Program-made: the position numbers and the translations under genes | NCBI GenBank assembly: GCA_016711045.1 | Contig: JADJTT010000012.1 | Coordinates: 261,198-325,197 of the forward strand | Direction: 5' to 3' | Source of the DNA: Saprospirales bacterium | GTDB lineage: Bacteria; Bacteroidota; Bacteroidia; Chitinophagales; Saprospiraceae | Length of the DNA: 64,000 bases | Notes under the pieces: generated by a model | The model's input: the letters and a program-made list of their open reading frames with translations, nothing else | Database searches by the model: none | What the model was told of the DNA's origin: nothing | In this document: positions 29,108 through 37,684 of the stretch, one piece after another | Layout: every line of letters starts with the position of its first letter | Numbering within the stretch: position 1 is the stretch's first letter

Positions 29108-30769
29108 CTAATTTTTATTCAAGGTGATAACCTTCGTGCTTTTCTCCTCCCAATAAGGATAATCTGCTACTACAATGACGGTCCAGCCCCGATCGGGGTG
29201 CATGATATGATCAATGATGCTGTTTTTCTCACTTTCTTCCACAAATTGCATCGGATCTTCCATGAGCAGCAAGTCTGGTTGATGCACGATGGCCCGGGCA
29301 ATCAGGATCTTCTGGATGATACTTCGAGACAAGCGTTTCCCTTCGGGATCAATCCCTGTGTAAAGCCCTTTGGGTTGGGTTGCCACAAATTGCTTCAGCC
29401 CCAGAATATGGACGATATCCAGAACCTCCTTTTCCGGAATATCCCTGCCCACTGTGATATTTTCCATCATTGTACCTTCAAAAAGCTGGTTGTCTGGGAA
29501 ATAAAAACCCACCTTCGAATAAAGCTTCTCTTTATTGGAGTGATTGACCGGTATTTCATTCAACAAAATCTCTCCTTCATCCAGATCATAAAAGCCGGCA
29601 ATGAGATGGAGCAGGGTAGATTTACCACTTCCACTATCTCCTGCAATCACGGTCTTGGAAGAAGCAGGGATTTGAAAAGACAGCTCTTTGATGAGCTTTT
29701 TCTTCATCTCCGGAAAGCTAAATTCCAGGTTTACGACTTCTACAGAAATGCCTTCCCCCGTTTGAGGAAGCGGCGCTTCCTGATGCTCGTCCAGCGACAG
29801 ATCCGTCACATACCCGATCTTTTCCAGGGCGGTGAGCACATCGTAGATGGTGTCCATTATCTGGATCAGTTTTTCAATGGAGTTGATGATCAGGATAATG
29901 ATAATCTCGGAAGCGACGAACTGCCCCAGGTTCATCTGTTGCTGAAAAACCAGGACGCTGCCCAGGATCAGCAATCCGGCTGCCACGATGATTTTGAATC
30001 CAATAAAAAATTGGAATTGTTGCAACAAAACCCGAAAGTGCTTTTCTCTTGCCTGAAGGTAATTGGAGGCTATCTCGTCGGTCTTTTGCAAATGAAAATC
30101 ATTGCTGGAGCCAACTTTGAAGCTTTTATTGGTTCTGGCTACTTCCTCCAGCCAGTGGGCCAGCTTGTATTTGTATTTACTCTCTTTCAGACTGGTTTGC
30201 AACCCCTTAGGGCCTGTCAATTTAAAAATCACCCATAAAAGAAAGAAGAGGAAGAGTCCCAGGATGATAAAATAAGGACTATACAGGGCCAACAGGATGA
30301 GGCCAAAAATCACCTGGAAAGAAGCCAGGGAGAAATCGATCAGGATCTTGGGCAGTCCTTTTTGAATGGTCAGCGTATCAAAAAACCGGTTGACCAGCTC
30401 CGGAGCATGGATATGCTCCAGCTCGGAAAGTTTGATCTTGGGTATCCGATAGGCAAATTCAAAGGAAGAGCGTGCAAATACGTTTTGCTGAATATCTTCC
30501 ACAATGCGCAGTTGCAGCACCTGAAACACACCGGTGATCGCAATCCCAACGAGGACGAAACCGACCAACACCATCCAGGAAGTGGAGATCTCCGTGCCCT
30601 GGATCAAATTAATAATGGCTTGTATACCGAGAGGAAGAGAGAGATTCACCAACCCATTCAATACCGCATACAGATAGATCTGGTATATTTCCTTCCTATA
30701 TAGGCTCAATAACTTCCAAAATCTGGAGATAGCCTTTACATCTTCTATCATATCACGTTGTTTACCCAA
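29108..30769 (-). CDS. ABC exporter (membrane + ATPase domain) with unusual catalytic motifs
   Basis: 553 residues: a six-helix exporter domain (~30-310) and a nucleotide-binding domain (~335-550). Walker A is normal ('GDSGSGKST'). The signature reads 'LSRSIIQKILIARAI' rather than LSGGQ. The Walker B region is 'LLLMEDP' instead of LLLDEP, so the Asp-Glu pair is inverted. The switch-loop His is absent ('VVADYPYW'). Family knowledge says these changes usually slow or abolish hydrolysis. No C39 peptidase domain precedes the membrane part. Together with the HlyD- and TolC-like genes downstream it would be an exporter for an unknown substrate; alternatively it works with a second, unlinked ABC half. 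ATG at 30751 is an alternative start. Confidence 0.88.
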   Translation of the reverse strand: MGKQRDMIEDVKAISRFWKLLSLYRKEIYQIYLYAVLNGLVNLSLPLGIQAIINLIQGTEISTSWMVLVGFVLVGIAITGVFQVLQLRIVEDIQQNVFARSSFEFAYRIPKIKLSELEHIHAPELVNRFFDTLTIQKGLPKILIDFSLASFQVIFGLILLALYSPYFIILGLFLFFLLWVIFKLTGPKGLQTSLKESKYKYKLAHWLEEVARTNKSFKVGSSNDFHLQKTDEIASNYLQAREKHFRVLLQQFQFFIGFKIIVAAGLLILGSVLVFQQQMNLGQFVASEIIIILIINSIEKLIQIMDTIYDVLTALEKIGYVTDLSLDEHQEAPLPQTGEGISVEVVNLEFSFPEMKKKLIKELSFQIPASSKTVIAGDSGSGKSTLLHLIAGFYDLDEGEILLNEIPVNHSNKEKLYSKVGFYFPDNQLFEGTMMENITVGRDIPEKEVLDIVHILGLKQFVATQPKGLYTGIDPEGKRLSRSIIQKILIARAIVHQPDLLLMEDPMQFVEESEKNSIIDHIMHPDRGWTVIVVADYPYWEEKSTKVITLNKN

Positions 30770-30806
30770 AGAATAAGGCCTTACGCCAAGAAAAGTTTGT
30801 CTGCGC

Positions 30807-32228
30807 CTATTCTTCCACGATCTTTTTTATCATGCCCTCAAAAATGAAGGCGTGAAAGGGCAACACACTGTACCAATAAATCCTGCCCCATAATCCCAAT
30901 GGTCGGAAAGTAGCGGTTTGATAAAGCGTCTTGTCTTTGATGTGGAACTCGAGCCAGGCCTCCCCCGGGAGTTTCATCTCCGCATAGAGCAGCAATCTTT
31001 TATCCGTTTTGTCGGCATAAAGTACTCTCCAGAAGTCGAGAGAATCTCCAGCCGAAATTTGGGCAGGGCTCTTTCTGCCCCTGCGCAGGCCAACACCACC
31101 GACCAATTTGTCCAGGAATCCCCGGATCACCCAAAGCCAATTGGCATAGTACCAGCCGGTTTGTCCCCCTATAGCCCACACACGCTCCAATGCCCGGCTT
31201 TCATCCGTCAAGACTTTCGTGCGCATATCCTTGAAGCAACCAAAAGAAGGAACCTCTACCAGGCTGGAAATGCCCTTTGCCAGGGCGCCACTCGATTGGG
31301 CATCGGTCCAACTTGATAAAACTTCTTGATGGACAATTTTGTCAAAAGCCATCTGAACGGCCTCCTCGTAAGGGATTCGTTCTATATGCAGTTGGTCGTG
31401 CAGATCATTTTCCTGACAAACCACTTCTACCTTCATGCTATTGACGAGGTTCACCGCCAGCTTATAAGAGGTGGAGGTCACGAAATAAAGCCAGTAGGAC
31501 GATAGCTTGGGAGTCATGATGGGAATGGTAAGTACAATCCGCCTCAGCTTGCGAACCTTCGCAAAATTCAATAACAACTCTTTGTAGGTCAGGATTTCCG
31601 GGCCGCCGATATCGAAGCTCTGATCAAAGGTTTGCTCGTTCAGCAATACGCCTTTCAGGTATTCCAATACATTCCGGATAGCGATGGGCTGCGACCTGGT
31701 TTCCAGCCACCTTGGCGCGATCATGATGGGTAATTTTTCCACCAGATCGCGAATTATTTCAAAAGAAGCGCTTCCGGAGCCCACAATGATGCCGGCACGC
31801 AGCGTGGTAAGGTGGTACGATTCTGAACCGAGGATGTTTTCCACGTTCTTCCTCGAGCTCAGGTGCTTCGACAATTGGGTGTCATTCGCTATTCCACTCA
31901 AATAGATTACCTGCTTAACCCGGGTATGTCCCAGCCTGTCTTTAAAATTACGGGCTGAGAGTTCCTCCAATGTCTCAAAGTCATCGATGGATCCCGACAT
32001 GGAATGGATCAAATAATAGGCGGCATCGATATCTTCAGGGATGCTTTCCAAGGATTGCCTTTCCAGGAAGTCTAGTTCGATAATCCTTACCTGCTCGTGG
32101 GGAAAGTTAGAGACGTCAAAGCGGTTTTTATCCCGCACCGCACAAATTACCTCGTGCCCTTCCTCCAATAACACTGGTAGTAGCCGTTTTCCAATGTATC
32201 CGGTTACTCCTGTGAGTAAAATTCTCAT
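30807..32228 (-). CDS. NAD(P)-binding SDR-family protein with DUF2867 domain
   Basis: 473 residues. It begins with the dinucleotide-binding motif 'LLTGVTGYIGKRLLPVLLEE', continues as an atypical (YbjT/NmrA-like) SDR to ~300, and ends with a ~150-residue DUF2867 domain ('GISSLVEVPSFGCFKDMRTK', 'LWGRIYWYSVLPFHAFIFEG'). Such proteins are annotated as oxidoreductases or complex I assembly-type factors; activity is unknown. The start lies 34 bp downstream of the carbonic anhydrase stop, so it may be co-transcribed with carbonic anhydrase and bestrophin. Confidence 0.88.
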   Translation of the reverse strand: MRILLTGVTGYIGKRLLPVLLEEGHEVICAVRDKNRFDVSNFPHEQVRIIELDFLERQSLESIPEDIDAAYYLIHSMSGSIDDFETLEELSARNFKDRLGHTRVKQVIYLSGIANDTQLSKHLSSRKNVENILGSESYHLTTLRAGIIVGSGSASFEIIRDLVEKLPIMIAPRWLETRSQPIAIRNVLEYLKGVLLNEQTFDQSFDIGGPEILTYKELLLNFAKVRKLRRIVLTIPIMTPKLSSYWLYFVTSTSYKLAVNLVNSMKVEVVCQENDLHDQLHIERIPYEEAVQMAFDKIVHQEVLSSWTDAQSSGALAKGISSLVEVPSFGCFKDMRTKVLTDESRALERVWAIGGQTGWYYANWLWVIRGFLDKLVGGVGLRRGRKSPAQISAGDSLDFWRVLYADKTDKRLLLYAEMKLPGEAWLEFHIKDKTLYQTATFRPLGLWGRIYWYSVLPFHAFIFEGMIKKIVEE

Positions 32229-32261
32229 AGGTAATACTTTAACGCAGGTTTGTTACCCTTT

Positions 32262-32888
32262 CTACTGCAACCGGTATATTTCCATAATCTGGCCCAGCAA
32301 CTTGGGAAAATCAATTTTCAGGTCAATTAACTTCCCCGAATGTACGTCAAATACCCAGCCATGCACCTGGAGATTTCGCTCAATGTACGCTTTTTGCACA
32401 TCTGCAGTTTTAATGACATTGAGGCACTGTTCCTGCACATTTAATTCGACGAGGCGCTTATATCTCGATTCCTCCTCCTCGATTTTATCGAGTTCATGTC
32501 GGTGGATGCGATAGACGTCACGGATATTGCGCAACCAAGGATTGAGGATGCCCAGATCAGCGGATTGCATGGCTGCTTTAACGCCTCCACAGTAATAGTG
32601 CCCGCAGACCACAATGTGGTTTACTTTCAAATGGCTGACGGCATAGTGGATCACCGACATGGCGCTTAAATCGTTATTGGGCACCATGTTGGCAATGTTC
32701 CGGTGCACGAAAAACTCCCCCGGCTTGGCTCCCATCATTTCTTCTGCGGTCACCCGGCTGTCCGAACACCCGATGTATAGAAATTCAGGTGATTGCCCCT
32801 TCGATAGATCACTAAAGTACGTTTCGTCGATCGCCAGTTTCTCTGCAATCCATTTCTGGTTGTTCGCAAAAACTTGTGTAGTGTCCAT
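32262..32888 (-). CDS. Beta-class carbonic anhydrase
   Basis: 208 residues, typical length. Zinc ligands are visible as 'YIGCSDSRVTAEEMMG' (Cys and the Asp-Arg dyad, ~37-53) and 'HIVVCGHYYCGGVKAAMQ' (His and Cys, ~92-109). It interconverts CO2 and bicarbonate in the cytoplasm. The bestrophin gene ends 5 bp upstream, so the two are translationally close. This suggests that bicarbonate produced or used here passes through the bestrophin channel. Confidence 0.95.
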   Translation of the reverse strand: MDTTQVFANNQKWIAEKLAIDETYFSDLSKGQSPEFLYIGCSDSRVTAEEMMGAKPGEFFVHRNIANMVPNNDLSAMSVIHYAVSHLKVNHIVVCGHYYCGGVKAAMQSADLGILNPWLRNIRDVYRIHRHELDKIEEEESRYKRLVELNVQEQCLNVIKTADVQKAYIERNLQVHGWVFDVHSGKLIDLKIDFPKLLGQIMEIYRLQ

Positions 32889-32893
32889 AATCC

Positions 32894-33916
32894 TTACATT
32901 ATTATTTTCAAATCACCTACCGGCTGCATGGGTTCCGGAATATCTTTTTCATCGAGCATCTGGCGAATATCAATCTCAATTCCCCTGGCCATGGAGGAGA
33001 TGGGCACATCATTATAGGAGCCTTCAAATGGGTTCTCACTATAATCGCCGATCATTTCCATCATCCAGAACACCCACGATCCGATCACCGAGAATGGGAT
33101 GGAAAACCAGATCCAGTAGTCCTGGTCCAGGCCGGTGAAGACATCCAACATACCAAATGGCAACAGGATGATAAACATAACCACAAAAAAGTAATTGACC
33201 GTGGAATATTGCCGGGGGAAGGGGAAGTTCTTGATGCGTTCGGATTTACCCTGCAAGGCAAAAAATTCCGTGATCAGTTGCTGCATCTCCAGATGCCGGA
33301 AATGTTCCAACGTGCCCGCCTGCCGAAGCTCCATTAATCGCCTGGACTGTACACTCAAAATATGAGAGGACCGGTTGCCCTTGCTCATAATGTATTGGTA
33401 TTCCGCATCCGACAAATAGGCTTTCAGCTCCTGGAATTTCGCTTCGCTGTATTCCACGCCTAGCATCTTTCTGAATTGGACGTCCTGAGCAGCATTGTGC
33501 TCCCAATCTTTTACCTTTCGCAATTCAAAGGTAAGGGCATACAACCAGGCTATGTGGCGATGCACCACCTCTTTTTTCAATTGCACCAACTCCCCCTCAC
33601 TTACTTTTTCCTTCGCTTCCTCATTGTTGATAAAGTCTCTTGCCATCACAGTGAAGGAGCGAGACGCATTGACGATCCCTCCCCAAATCTTCCGGGCTTC
33701 CCAGAGCCGGTCGTACGAAGAGTTATTCTTAAACCCAAGATAAAAAGCTACGGCAATACCAATTAAGGAAAGGGGCTGCCAGGGAATATGCATCCACTCC
33801 AGTTGAAACGTATGATAAAGCAGCACCGGAATGGAGTCCAGGACGATAAATATCAAAATGTACTTCCTGGACCAATTGACCGTTTGGAAAAAAGTGTACC
33901 GCTTCCCTGCTTGCAT
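32894..33916 (-). CDS. Bestrophin-family anion channel
   Basis: 340 residues with four membrane segments. Family features include 'LIGIAVAFYLGFKNNSSYDR' then 'LWEARKIWGGIVNASRS' near 55-90 and the later 'GSWVFWMMEMIGDYSENPFE'. Bestrophins (PF01062, UPF0187) form pentameric anion or cation channels. Adjacent carbonic anhydrase and a shared operon make bicarbonate a reasonable, unproven substrate. The start is 30 bp from the 63-bp palindrome. Confidence 0.9.
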   Translation of the reverse strand: MQAGKRYTFFQTVNWSRKYILIFIVLDSIPVLLYHTFQLEWMHIPWQPLSLIGIAVAFYLGFKNNSSYDRLWEARKIWGGIVNASRSFTVMARDFINNEEAKEKVSEGELVQLKKEVVHRHIAWLYALTFELRKVKDWEHNAAQDVQFRKMLGVEYSEAKFQELKAYLSDAEYQYIMSKGNRSSHILSVQSRRLMELRQAGTLEHFRHLEMQQLITEFFALQGKSERIKNFPFPRQYSTVNYFFVVMFIILLPFGMLDVFTGLDQDYWIWFSIPFSVIGSWVFWMMEMIGDYSENPFEGSYNDVPISSMARGIEIDIRQMLDEKDIPEPMQPVGDLKIIM

Positions 33917-33945
33917 GTCGTAGTTGTTTTTCGGGTTAAGCCCTT

Positions 33946-34008
33946 TGACCTAATTAATTTATAAACACTGCGGCCGGCGGCCGCAGTGTTTATAAATTAA
34001 TTAGGTCA
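33946..34008. repeat. Perfect 63-bp inverted repeat (31-bp arms, 1-bp centre)
   Basis: Arms start TGACCTAATTAATTTATAAA and meet at GCGGCCG-G-CGGCCGC. It lies 40 bp after the stop of the ferredoxin-like gene and 30 bp before the bestrophin ATG. The arm sequence differs from the palindrome at 24525-24600 but shares the GCGGCCG core and the same placement relative to genes. Confidence 0.95.
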
Positions 34009-34047
34009 GGGAGCTTAATTATCAGCAAAAGACAAGTGATCGCCCCG

Positions 34048-34299
34048 CTATTTATTTCCTTTTATTTCTTCTCCATTCATATAAAAACTCAAGGCCCCGG
34101 AAGGGCATTTGGACACCTGCGATTTTAATTCATCAGTGGTCGCATTCTCGATTTTCAGCCAGGGTTTTCCCTTGGGGTTGTACACCTCAGGCAGTGTCTT
34201 TACACACACGCCGGAGTGAATGCATTTGCCCGGCTTCCAGACAATAGTCACTTCCCCATTCGTATACTCCTTTACAATTTCTCTTTCTTCCATGATCAT
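34048..34299 (-). CDS. Small ferredoxin-like iron-sulfur protein (Fer4_19/DUF1271 type)
   Basis: 83 residues. Cys residues lie in 'KPGKCIHSGVCVKTLPEV' and 'QVSKCPSGALSFYMNGE', the arrangement of the mono-cluster DUF1271/Fer4_19 family. The role is probably electron carriage or an [Fe-S] storage-like function; no redox partner is adjacent. The next gene upstream is a small COG2388-type acetyltransferase, a pairing often seen with this family in other genomes (recollection of the pairing, not checked). Confidence 0.85.
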   Translation of the reverse strand: MIMEEREIVKEYTNGEVTIVWKPGKCIHSGVCVKTLPEVYNPKGKPWLKIENATTDELKSQVSKCPSGALSFYMNGEEIKGNK

Positions 34300-34330
34300 G
34301 TATTTAGGTAAGGCTTATGAACGCGATGGC

Positions 34331-34630
34331 TTATTCAATATTTATGCCTTTCAAGACTAATCGCTTCCATTCGGGATGGCGGCTCAGGTATCCCGCTACA
34401 AAAGGACATAAGGGGATCAAGGTCAGGTCTTGCCTGTCAATTTCTTCCAAAACGGCTTTTACCAGCGCTCCGGCAATCCCCTTTCCCTCCAGAGCAGCCG
34501 GTACCTCCGTATGGGTAAGATAGATCTTATTCTGGACTTTGATATACTCGATCCTGGCCACAGATTCACCTACATGGAATTCATACTGTTTGGCTTCTGT
34601 GTTGTCGATTAGCTCGTAGATTGGTTGCAT
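34331..34630 (-). CDS. Small GNAT-like acetyltransferase (COG2388/YjdJ type)
   Basis: 99 residues. The core 'LTHTEVPAALEGKGIAGALV' with following 'KAVLEEIDRQ' and 'LIPLCPFVAGYLSRHPEWK' is diagnostic of the short COG2388 GNAT-like proteins (about 95 residues). Substrate unknown. Separated by 31 bp from the ferredoxin-like gene and probably co-transcribed with it. Confidence 0.88.
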   Translation of the reverse strand: MQPIYELIDNTEAKQYEFHVGESVARIEYIKVQNKIYLTHTEVPAALEGKGIAGALVKAVLEEIDRQDLTLIPLCPFVAGYLSRHPEWKRLVLKGINIE

Positions 34631-34727
34631 AGGTTCGCATTTCGGGTAAAAACTCAGTCAGGAATAGCATAAACACGGCATTTTGCCAAAGGTTTAAACG
34701 GAGCGTTTTCACCTGCCCCGGTTGTGG

Positions 34728-34976
34728 CTATTCTCGCGTTCTTTGAATCAACTCCAGGTAAAGTTGTTCCACTTTTTCTCTTGCCCAGGGTGTTTTTCTC
34801 AAAAATTTCAGGCTCGATTGAATAGACGGATCATTGATGAAGCATCGGATGTGGATTCTCATTCCGAGTTCTTCCCATCCATAGTCAGCTACCAACCGTT
34901 CCAGTATATCTGCCAGTTTCACCCCGTGTAAAGGGTTATTGGGTTGTTCGTTGCCCGGATTGTTTTTTTCGTTCAT
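34728..34976 (-). CDS. VF530-family DNA-binding protein
   Basis: About 82 residues from ATG at 34976 ('MNEKNNPGNEQPNNPLHGVK'). The VF530 core 'PLHGVKLADILERLVADYGW' and 'FINDPSIQSSLKFLRKTPWA' is clear. The family (PF09905) has a small helical fold and is described as DNA-binding. A longer frame extends upstream to 35126 but reaches into the next gene, so the internal ATG is chosen. Confidence 0.88.
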   Translation of the reverse strand: MNEKNNPGNEQPNNPLHGVKLADILERLVADYGWEELGMRIHIRCFINDPSIQSSLKFLRKTPWAREKVEQLYLELIQRTRE

Positions 34977-35025
34977 GCTTATCTCAACTGGGTTGTTCAA
35001 ACCTTCTGATGATCCTGATTCCACC

Positions 35026-35547
35026 TTAAAAGCAAGGCGTTGTCCGATACCCATCGTTTTCGATGGACAATTCATGGTCGATCGTGAAATTGAACTTCTT
35101 CCCGTCTTTTCGGGTGTATTCTGCATAATCCCATATCCCGGAATGCGTAAGTTTATACACCCCGTTTTTTTCGCCCTTATACAACTCCGTGTAGTAGGTC
35201 TCTATGTTGGGATGGGCCCCTCCCTCCTGAAAATCTTCTTTGAAAAAGGACAAATCCATCGATTCTTCCTGTCCCTTATATCTTACTTTTATCGCTTTTT
35301 CATCGGCATCAAACCCAATAGAGATAGCTAAATTTGGATTGGAATCGCTCGTGTAACAAATGAAATATTTCGAAATCACCTCCTCATTTCTTTGTTCCTG
35401 TGGCACTGTTTTTTCTGCCGGGTTTTCGTCGCTAGTCAATTCGACAGGATCTTTGCCTTTTGTGGTTTGTTCTTTTCCGGTCGGGGTACAGGCAAGAAGA
35501 AGGGATGTGGTTAAAATCGTCCAGATAAAATAGCGTTTAATTTTCAT
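35026..35547 (-). CDS. Hypothetical lipoprotein
   Basis: 173 residues. The N-terminus 'MKIKRYFIWTILTTSLLLAC' is a lipoprotein signal (Cys20), followed by a Lys/Glu/Thr-rich linker (~25-55) and a compact beta-rich domain ('YFICYTSDSNPNLAISIGFD', 'HSGIWDYAEYTRKDGKKFNF'). I do not recognise a family. It lies between VF530 and DNA glycosylase genes on the same strand. Confidence 0.75.
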   Translation of the reverse strand: MKIKRYFIWTILTTSLLLACTPTGKEQTTKGKDPVELTSDENPAEKTVPQEQRNEEVISKYFICYTSDSNPNLAISIGFDADEKAIKVRYKGQEESMDLSFFKEDFQEGGAHPNIETYYTELYKGEKNGVYKLTHSGIWDYAEYTRKDGKKFNFTIDHELSIENDGYRTTPCF

Positions 35548-35587
35548 TTTTAGTTATTTAGAACCTGCGTTTAATGAAAGCGATACC

Positions 35588-36139
35588 TCATTCCTGCCAT
35601 TTCGGGTTTTGCCGGATCACTTTTTGATATACCGGACATCCCGGCTCATGCGCCCCTTTCAGATAGCCCGTACTGACCAAAAATTCGTTGGTGATCTCGC
35701 CGCCTGTAAAATGGAAAGTTTTCTTGAATATCTTCACCCACTCCTCCTTTGTTTTGGGGTGGTGCTGGTCCAGCCAGTTTTTGAAGGAACCACATTGTGC
35801 CTGAAGTTCCTGAACCCGCTGTGCGTTGTAGATGGCTGCATCCACCTTGAGCCGGTTCCGGATTATCCCCACATCGGCTAGCAATCGCTCCCGGTCTTTT
35901 TCCGAAAACCGGGCTATTCGGGCGATCTCAAAATTGGCGTAGGCCTTCCGGAAGTTTTCCTGCTTGTTAAGGATCGTCGTCCACGACAAACCCGCCTGAT
36001 TGATCTCCAGGATTAGGCGGCCGAACAATTCATCGTCTGAATCGATGGGGAAGCCATAAGCCTGGTCATGGTATATGCGGTGTACATTGGCCGGGTCTAA
36101 CTGCCCAACGTATTCGCAATAGGTTTTTGGTTTTTCCAT
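35588..36139 (-). CDS. tag: DNA-3-methyladenine glycosylase I
   Basis: 183 residues, normal for the family. 'LILEINQAGLSWTTILNKQE' and 'FRKAYANFEI' are the helix-hairpin region of Tag. The zinc-snap ligands appear as Cys in 'KTYCEYVG', His in 'RIYHDQAYG', and His and Cys in 'GAHEPGCPVY'. The enzyme excises 3-methyladenine from alkylated DNA. No linked DNA repair gene is nearby. Confidence 0.93.
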   Translation of the reverse strand: MEKPKTYCEYVGQLDPANVHRIYHDQAYGFPIDSDDELFGRLILEINQAGLSWTTILNKQENFRKAYANFEIARIARFSEKDRERLLADVGIIRNRLKVDAAIYNAQRVQELQAQCGSFKNWLDQHHPKTKEEWVKIFKKTFHFTGGEITNEFLVSTGYLKGAHEPGCPVYQKVIRQNPKWQE

Positions 36140-36158
36140 TTGATGTGTTTATTGACCG

Positions 36159-36215
36159 ATCATGGTTTGCCAGCCTTCGGCTGATAAATCACTTATCCCA
36201 AACCACTTCAGGTTT
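36159..36215. repeat. Degenerate hairpin repeat (GGTTTGCCAGCC family)
   Basis: The stretch reads TGGTTTGCCAGCCTTCGGCT and later CCCAAACCACTTCAGG. It matches in pieces the hairpin at 38534-38568 and the segment at 45426-45485. It sits directly upstream of the glycosylase gene start and downstream-side of the cytochrome gene region, where it may terminate transcription. Confidence 0.55.
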
Positions 36216-36231
36216 TTTCAAAAAAGAAATC

Positions 36232-36690
36232 TCAATACAAATGCTGTATCCTCATTTTGGGCCCCGGGCAAAGATCTGAGTGGCAGCCCATGCAGGTGTT
36301 TACCACGTTCTGGAAAAGCTCGGGTGCATGTTCCGATTCTCCGGTTTCCAGGGCCTTAACCATCTGCAGATATGTTTGGGCCCAGGTTTGATAGGTTTCC
36401 GATGCCGCCTTTTCCGGTTCCGTGGCATGAGCTGTCAGCATCTTTTCATGGTCGATGGATGGAGCCGGCTGCTCACCGCGCTCGATGGCGGCCTTCATTT
36501 GTGCTGCATCGTCGTACATGGCGCGCATCAAGAGCGCGAGCTCGCTGTCTCCGTTCGGATTGAGGGATGCCTTTTTTACACTCGGGTCTTCATTGGCCGA
36601 CGCTTCTGTGGTACAGGAAAGGCCATAGACCGCCAAGGCTATCAGCCCCAGAATAGCGAAGGAATGGAACGGTGTTCGGTGGTAGAACAT
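36232..36690 (-). CDS. Periplasmic single-heme cytochrome c-like protein
   Basis: About 152 residues from ATG at 36690 ('MFYHRTPFHSFAILGLIALA', signal with Cys in 'YGLSCTTE', possibly a lipoprotein). One heme-binding site 'NTCMGCHSD' lies near the C-terminus. Helices precede it ('ELALLMRAMYDDAAQMKAAI'), resembling cytochrome c'/class II-like four-helix bundles. Electron donor and acceptor are unknown. It is the next gene after the dioxygenase at 36753-37637. Confidence 0.8.
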   Translation of the reverse strand: MFYHRTPFHSFAILGLIALAVYGLSCTTEASANEDPSVKKASLNPNGDSELALLMRAMYDDAAQMKAAIERGEQPAPSIDHEKMLTAHATEPEKAASETYQTWAQTYLQMVKALETGESEHAPELFQNVVNTCMGCHSDLCPGPKMRIQHLY

Positions 36691-36752
36691 ATGGAGGAAG
36701 TTTGGTTGAATCGGAAAAATTGGTAGGCTAAGATAGTGAAAACCCCCTCTTT

Positions 36753-37637
36753 TCAACCAATTTTCACCGAAGTCATCGTCAACGAGCCCGCCACGGCCTG
36801 ATCATTGAACAGGTCGACCGGTTCATCTTTTTCCTGCAGCGCCAGGGCATAGAGCAATGGCAGGTAATGTTCTGGTGTCGGAACAGCCAGCTCAAAAGCC
36901 CTGCCTTGCGATTGGAAATTGACTAACTGCTGATGGTCGCCCGAACGGATGTAATCTTTCATCTTCTCGCTGGCTTCGATCGCCCAATCGTATCCAAATC
37001 CGGTTTCGTTCAGCCGGTCCCAGGCCACCATGCGGAGGTTGTGAACCATATTTCCGCTACCGATGATCAGCACGCCTTTGCTGCGGAGGTAAGTGAGTTC
37101 CTTTGCCAACTCGTAGTGATATTGCGGAGACTGATAGTGGTCAAGGCTCATTTGGATAACAGGAACGTCGGCGTTTGGGTACAGGTGTTTAATGACCGAC
37201 CAGGCGCCATGGTCAAGGCCCCATTTTTCGTCGAGCCCCACCTGGGCTTTGGTCACGGATCCCTGCACTTCGCGTGCGAGTTCCGGGCTGCCTGGGGCGG
37301 GGTATTGCACGTCGTACAACGCCTTCGGAAACCCGCCGAAGTCGTGTATAGTCCTCGGGGTTTCCATGGCTGTTACCAAAGTTCCTCTTGTCTCCCAATG
37401 CGCCGACACACACAGGATGGCACTGGGAACGGGTAGATCCATTGCGGTTTTCCGAAATCCCGCTACGAACTCATTTTCCTCAATAGCGTTCATCGGGCTA
37501 CCGTGTCCCAGAAACAGCACGGGCATTCGCTCTGTGCTATCCAGGGATCCGGCTATTTTTCTCAGGCTGCTCAGTTTCATGGCTAGTCCGGCTACGGGTA
37601 AAACGGCCAACAATCTTAGAAATTTTTTCCGGTTCAT
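36753..37637 (-). CDS. 4,5-DOPA dioxygenase extradiol (LigB/YgiD family) with N-terminal signal-like segment
   Basis: About 294 residues from ATG at 37637. The catalytic domain starts at ~40 with 'MPVLFLGHGSPMNAIEENEF', followed by 'ILCVSAHWETRGT' and 'GLDHGAWSVIKHLYPNADVP', containing the His ligands of the metal site. LigB-type enzymes open catecholic rings. The first 25 residues (MNRKKFLRLLAVLPVAGLAM) resemble a Tat-type signal with RK in place of RR, so the protein may be exported. It partly overlaps no neighbour and lies just upstream of the cytochrome gene. Confidence 0.88.
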   Translation of the reverse strand: MNRKKFLRLLAVLPVAGLAMKLSSLRKIAGSLDSTERMPVLFLGHGSPMNAIEENEFVAGFRKTAMDLPVPSAILCVSAHWETRGTLVTAMETPRTIHDFGGFPKALYDVQYPAPGSPELAREVQGSVTKAQVGLDEKWGLDHGAWSVIKHLYPNADVPVIQMSLDHYQSPQYHYELAKELTYLRSKGVLIIGSGNMVHNLRMVAWDRLNETGFGYDWAIEASEKMKDYIRSGDHQQLVNFQSQGRAFELAVPTPEHYLPLLYALALQEKDEPVDLFNDQAVAGSLTMTSVKIG

Positions 37638-37684
37638 TTGGTTAAAGGTTACCCTAATAAACACCTTGGGGGATGAAAAGCTTT

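Noticed and set aside
29198..30238. Plus-strand frame of 346 codons
   Set aside because: Antisense to the intact ABC exporter gene, no domain or start context.
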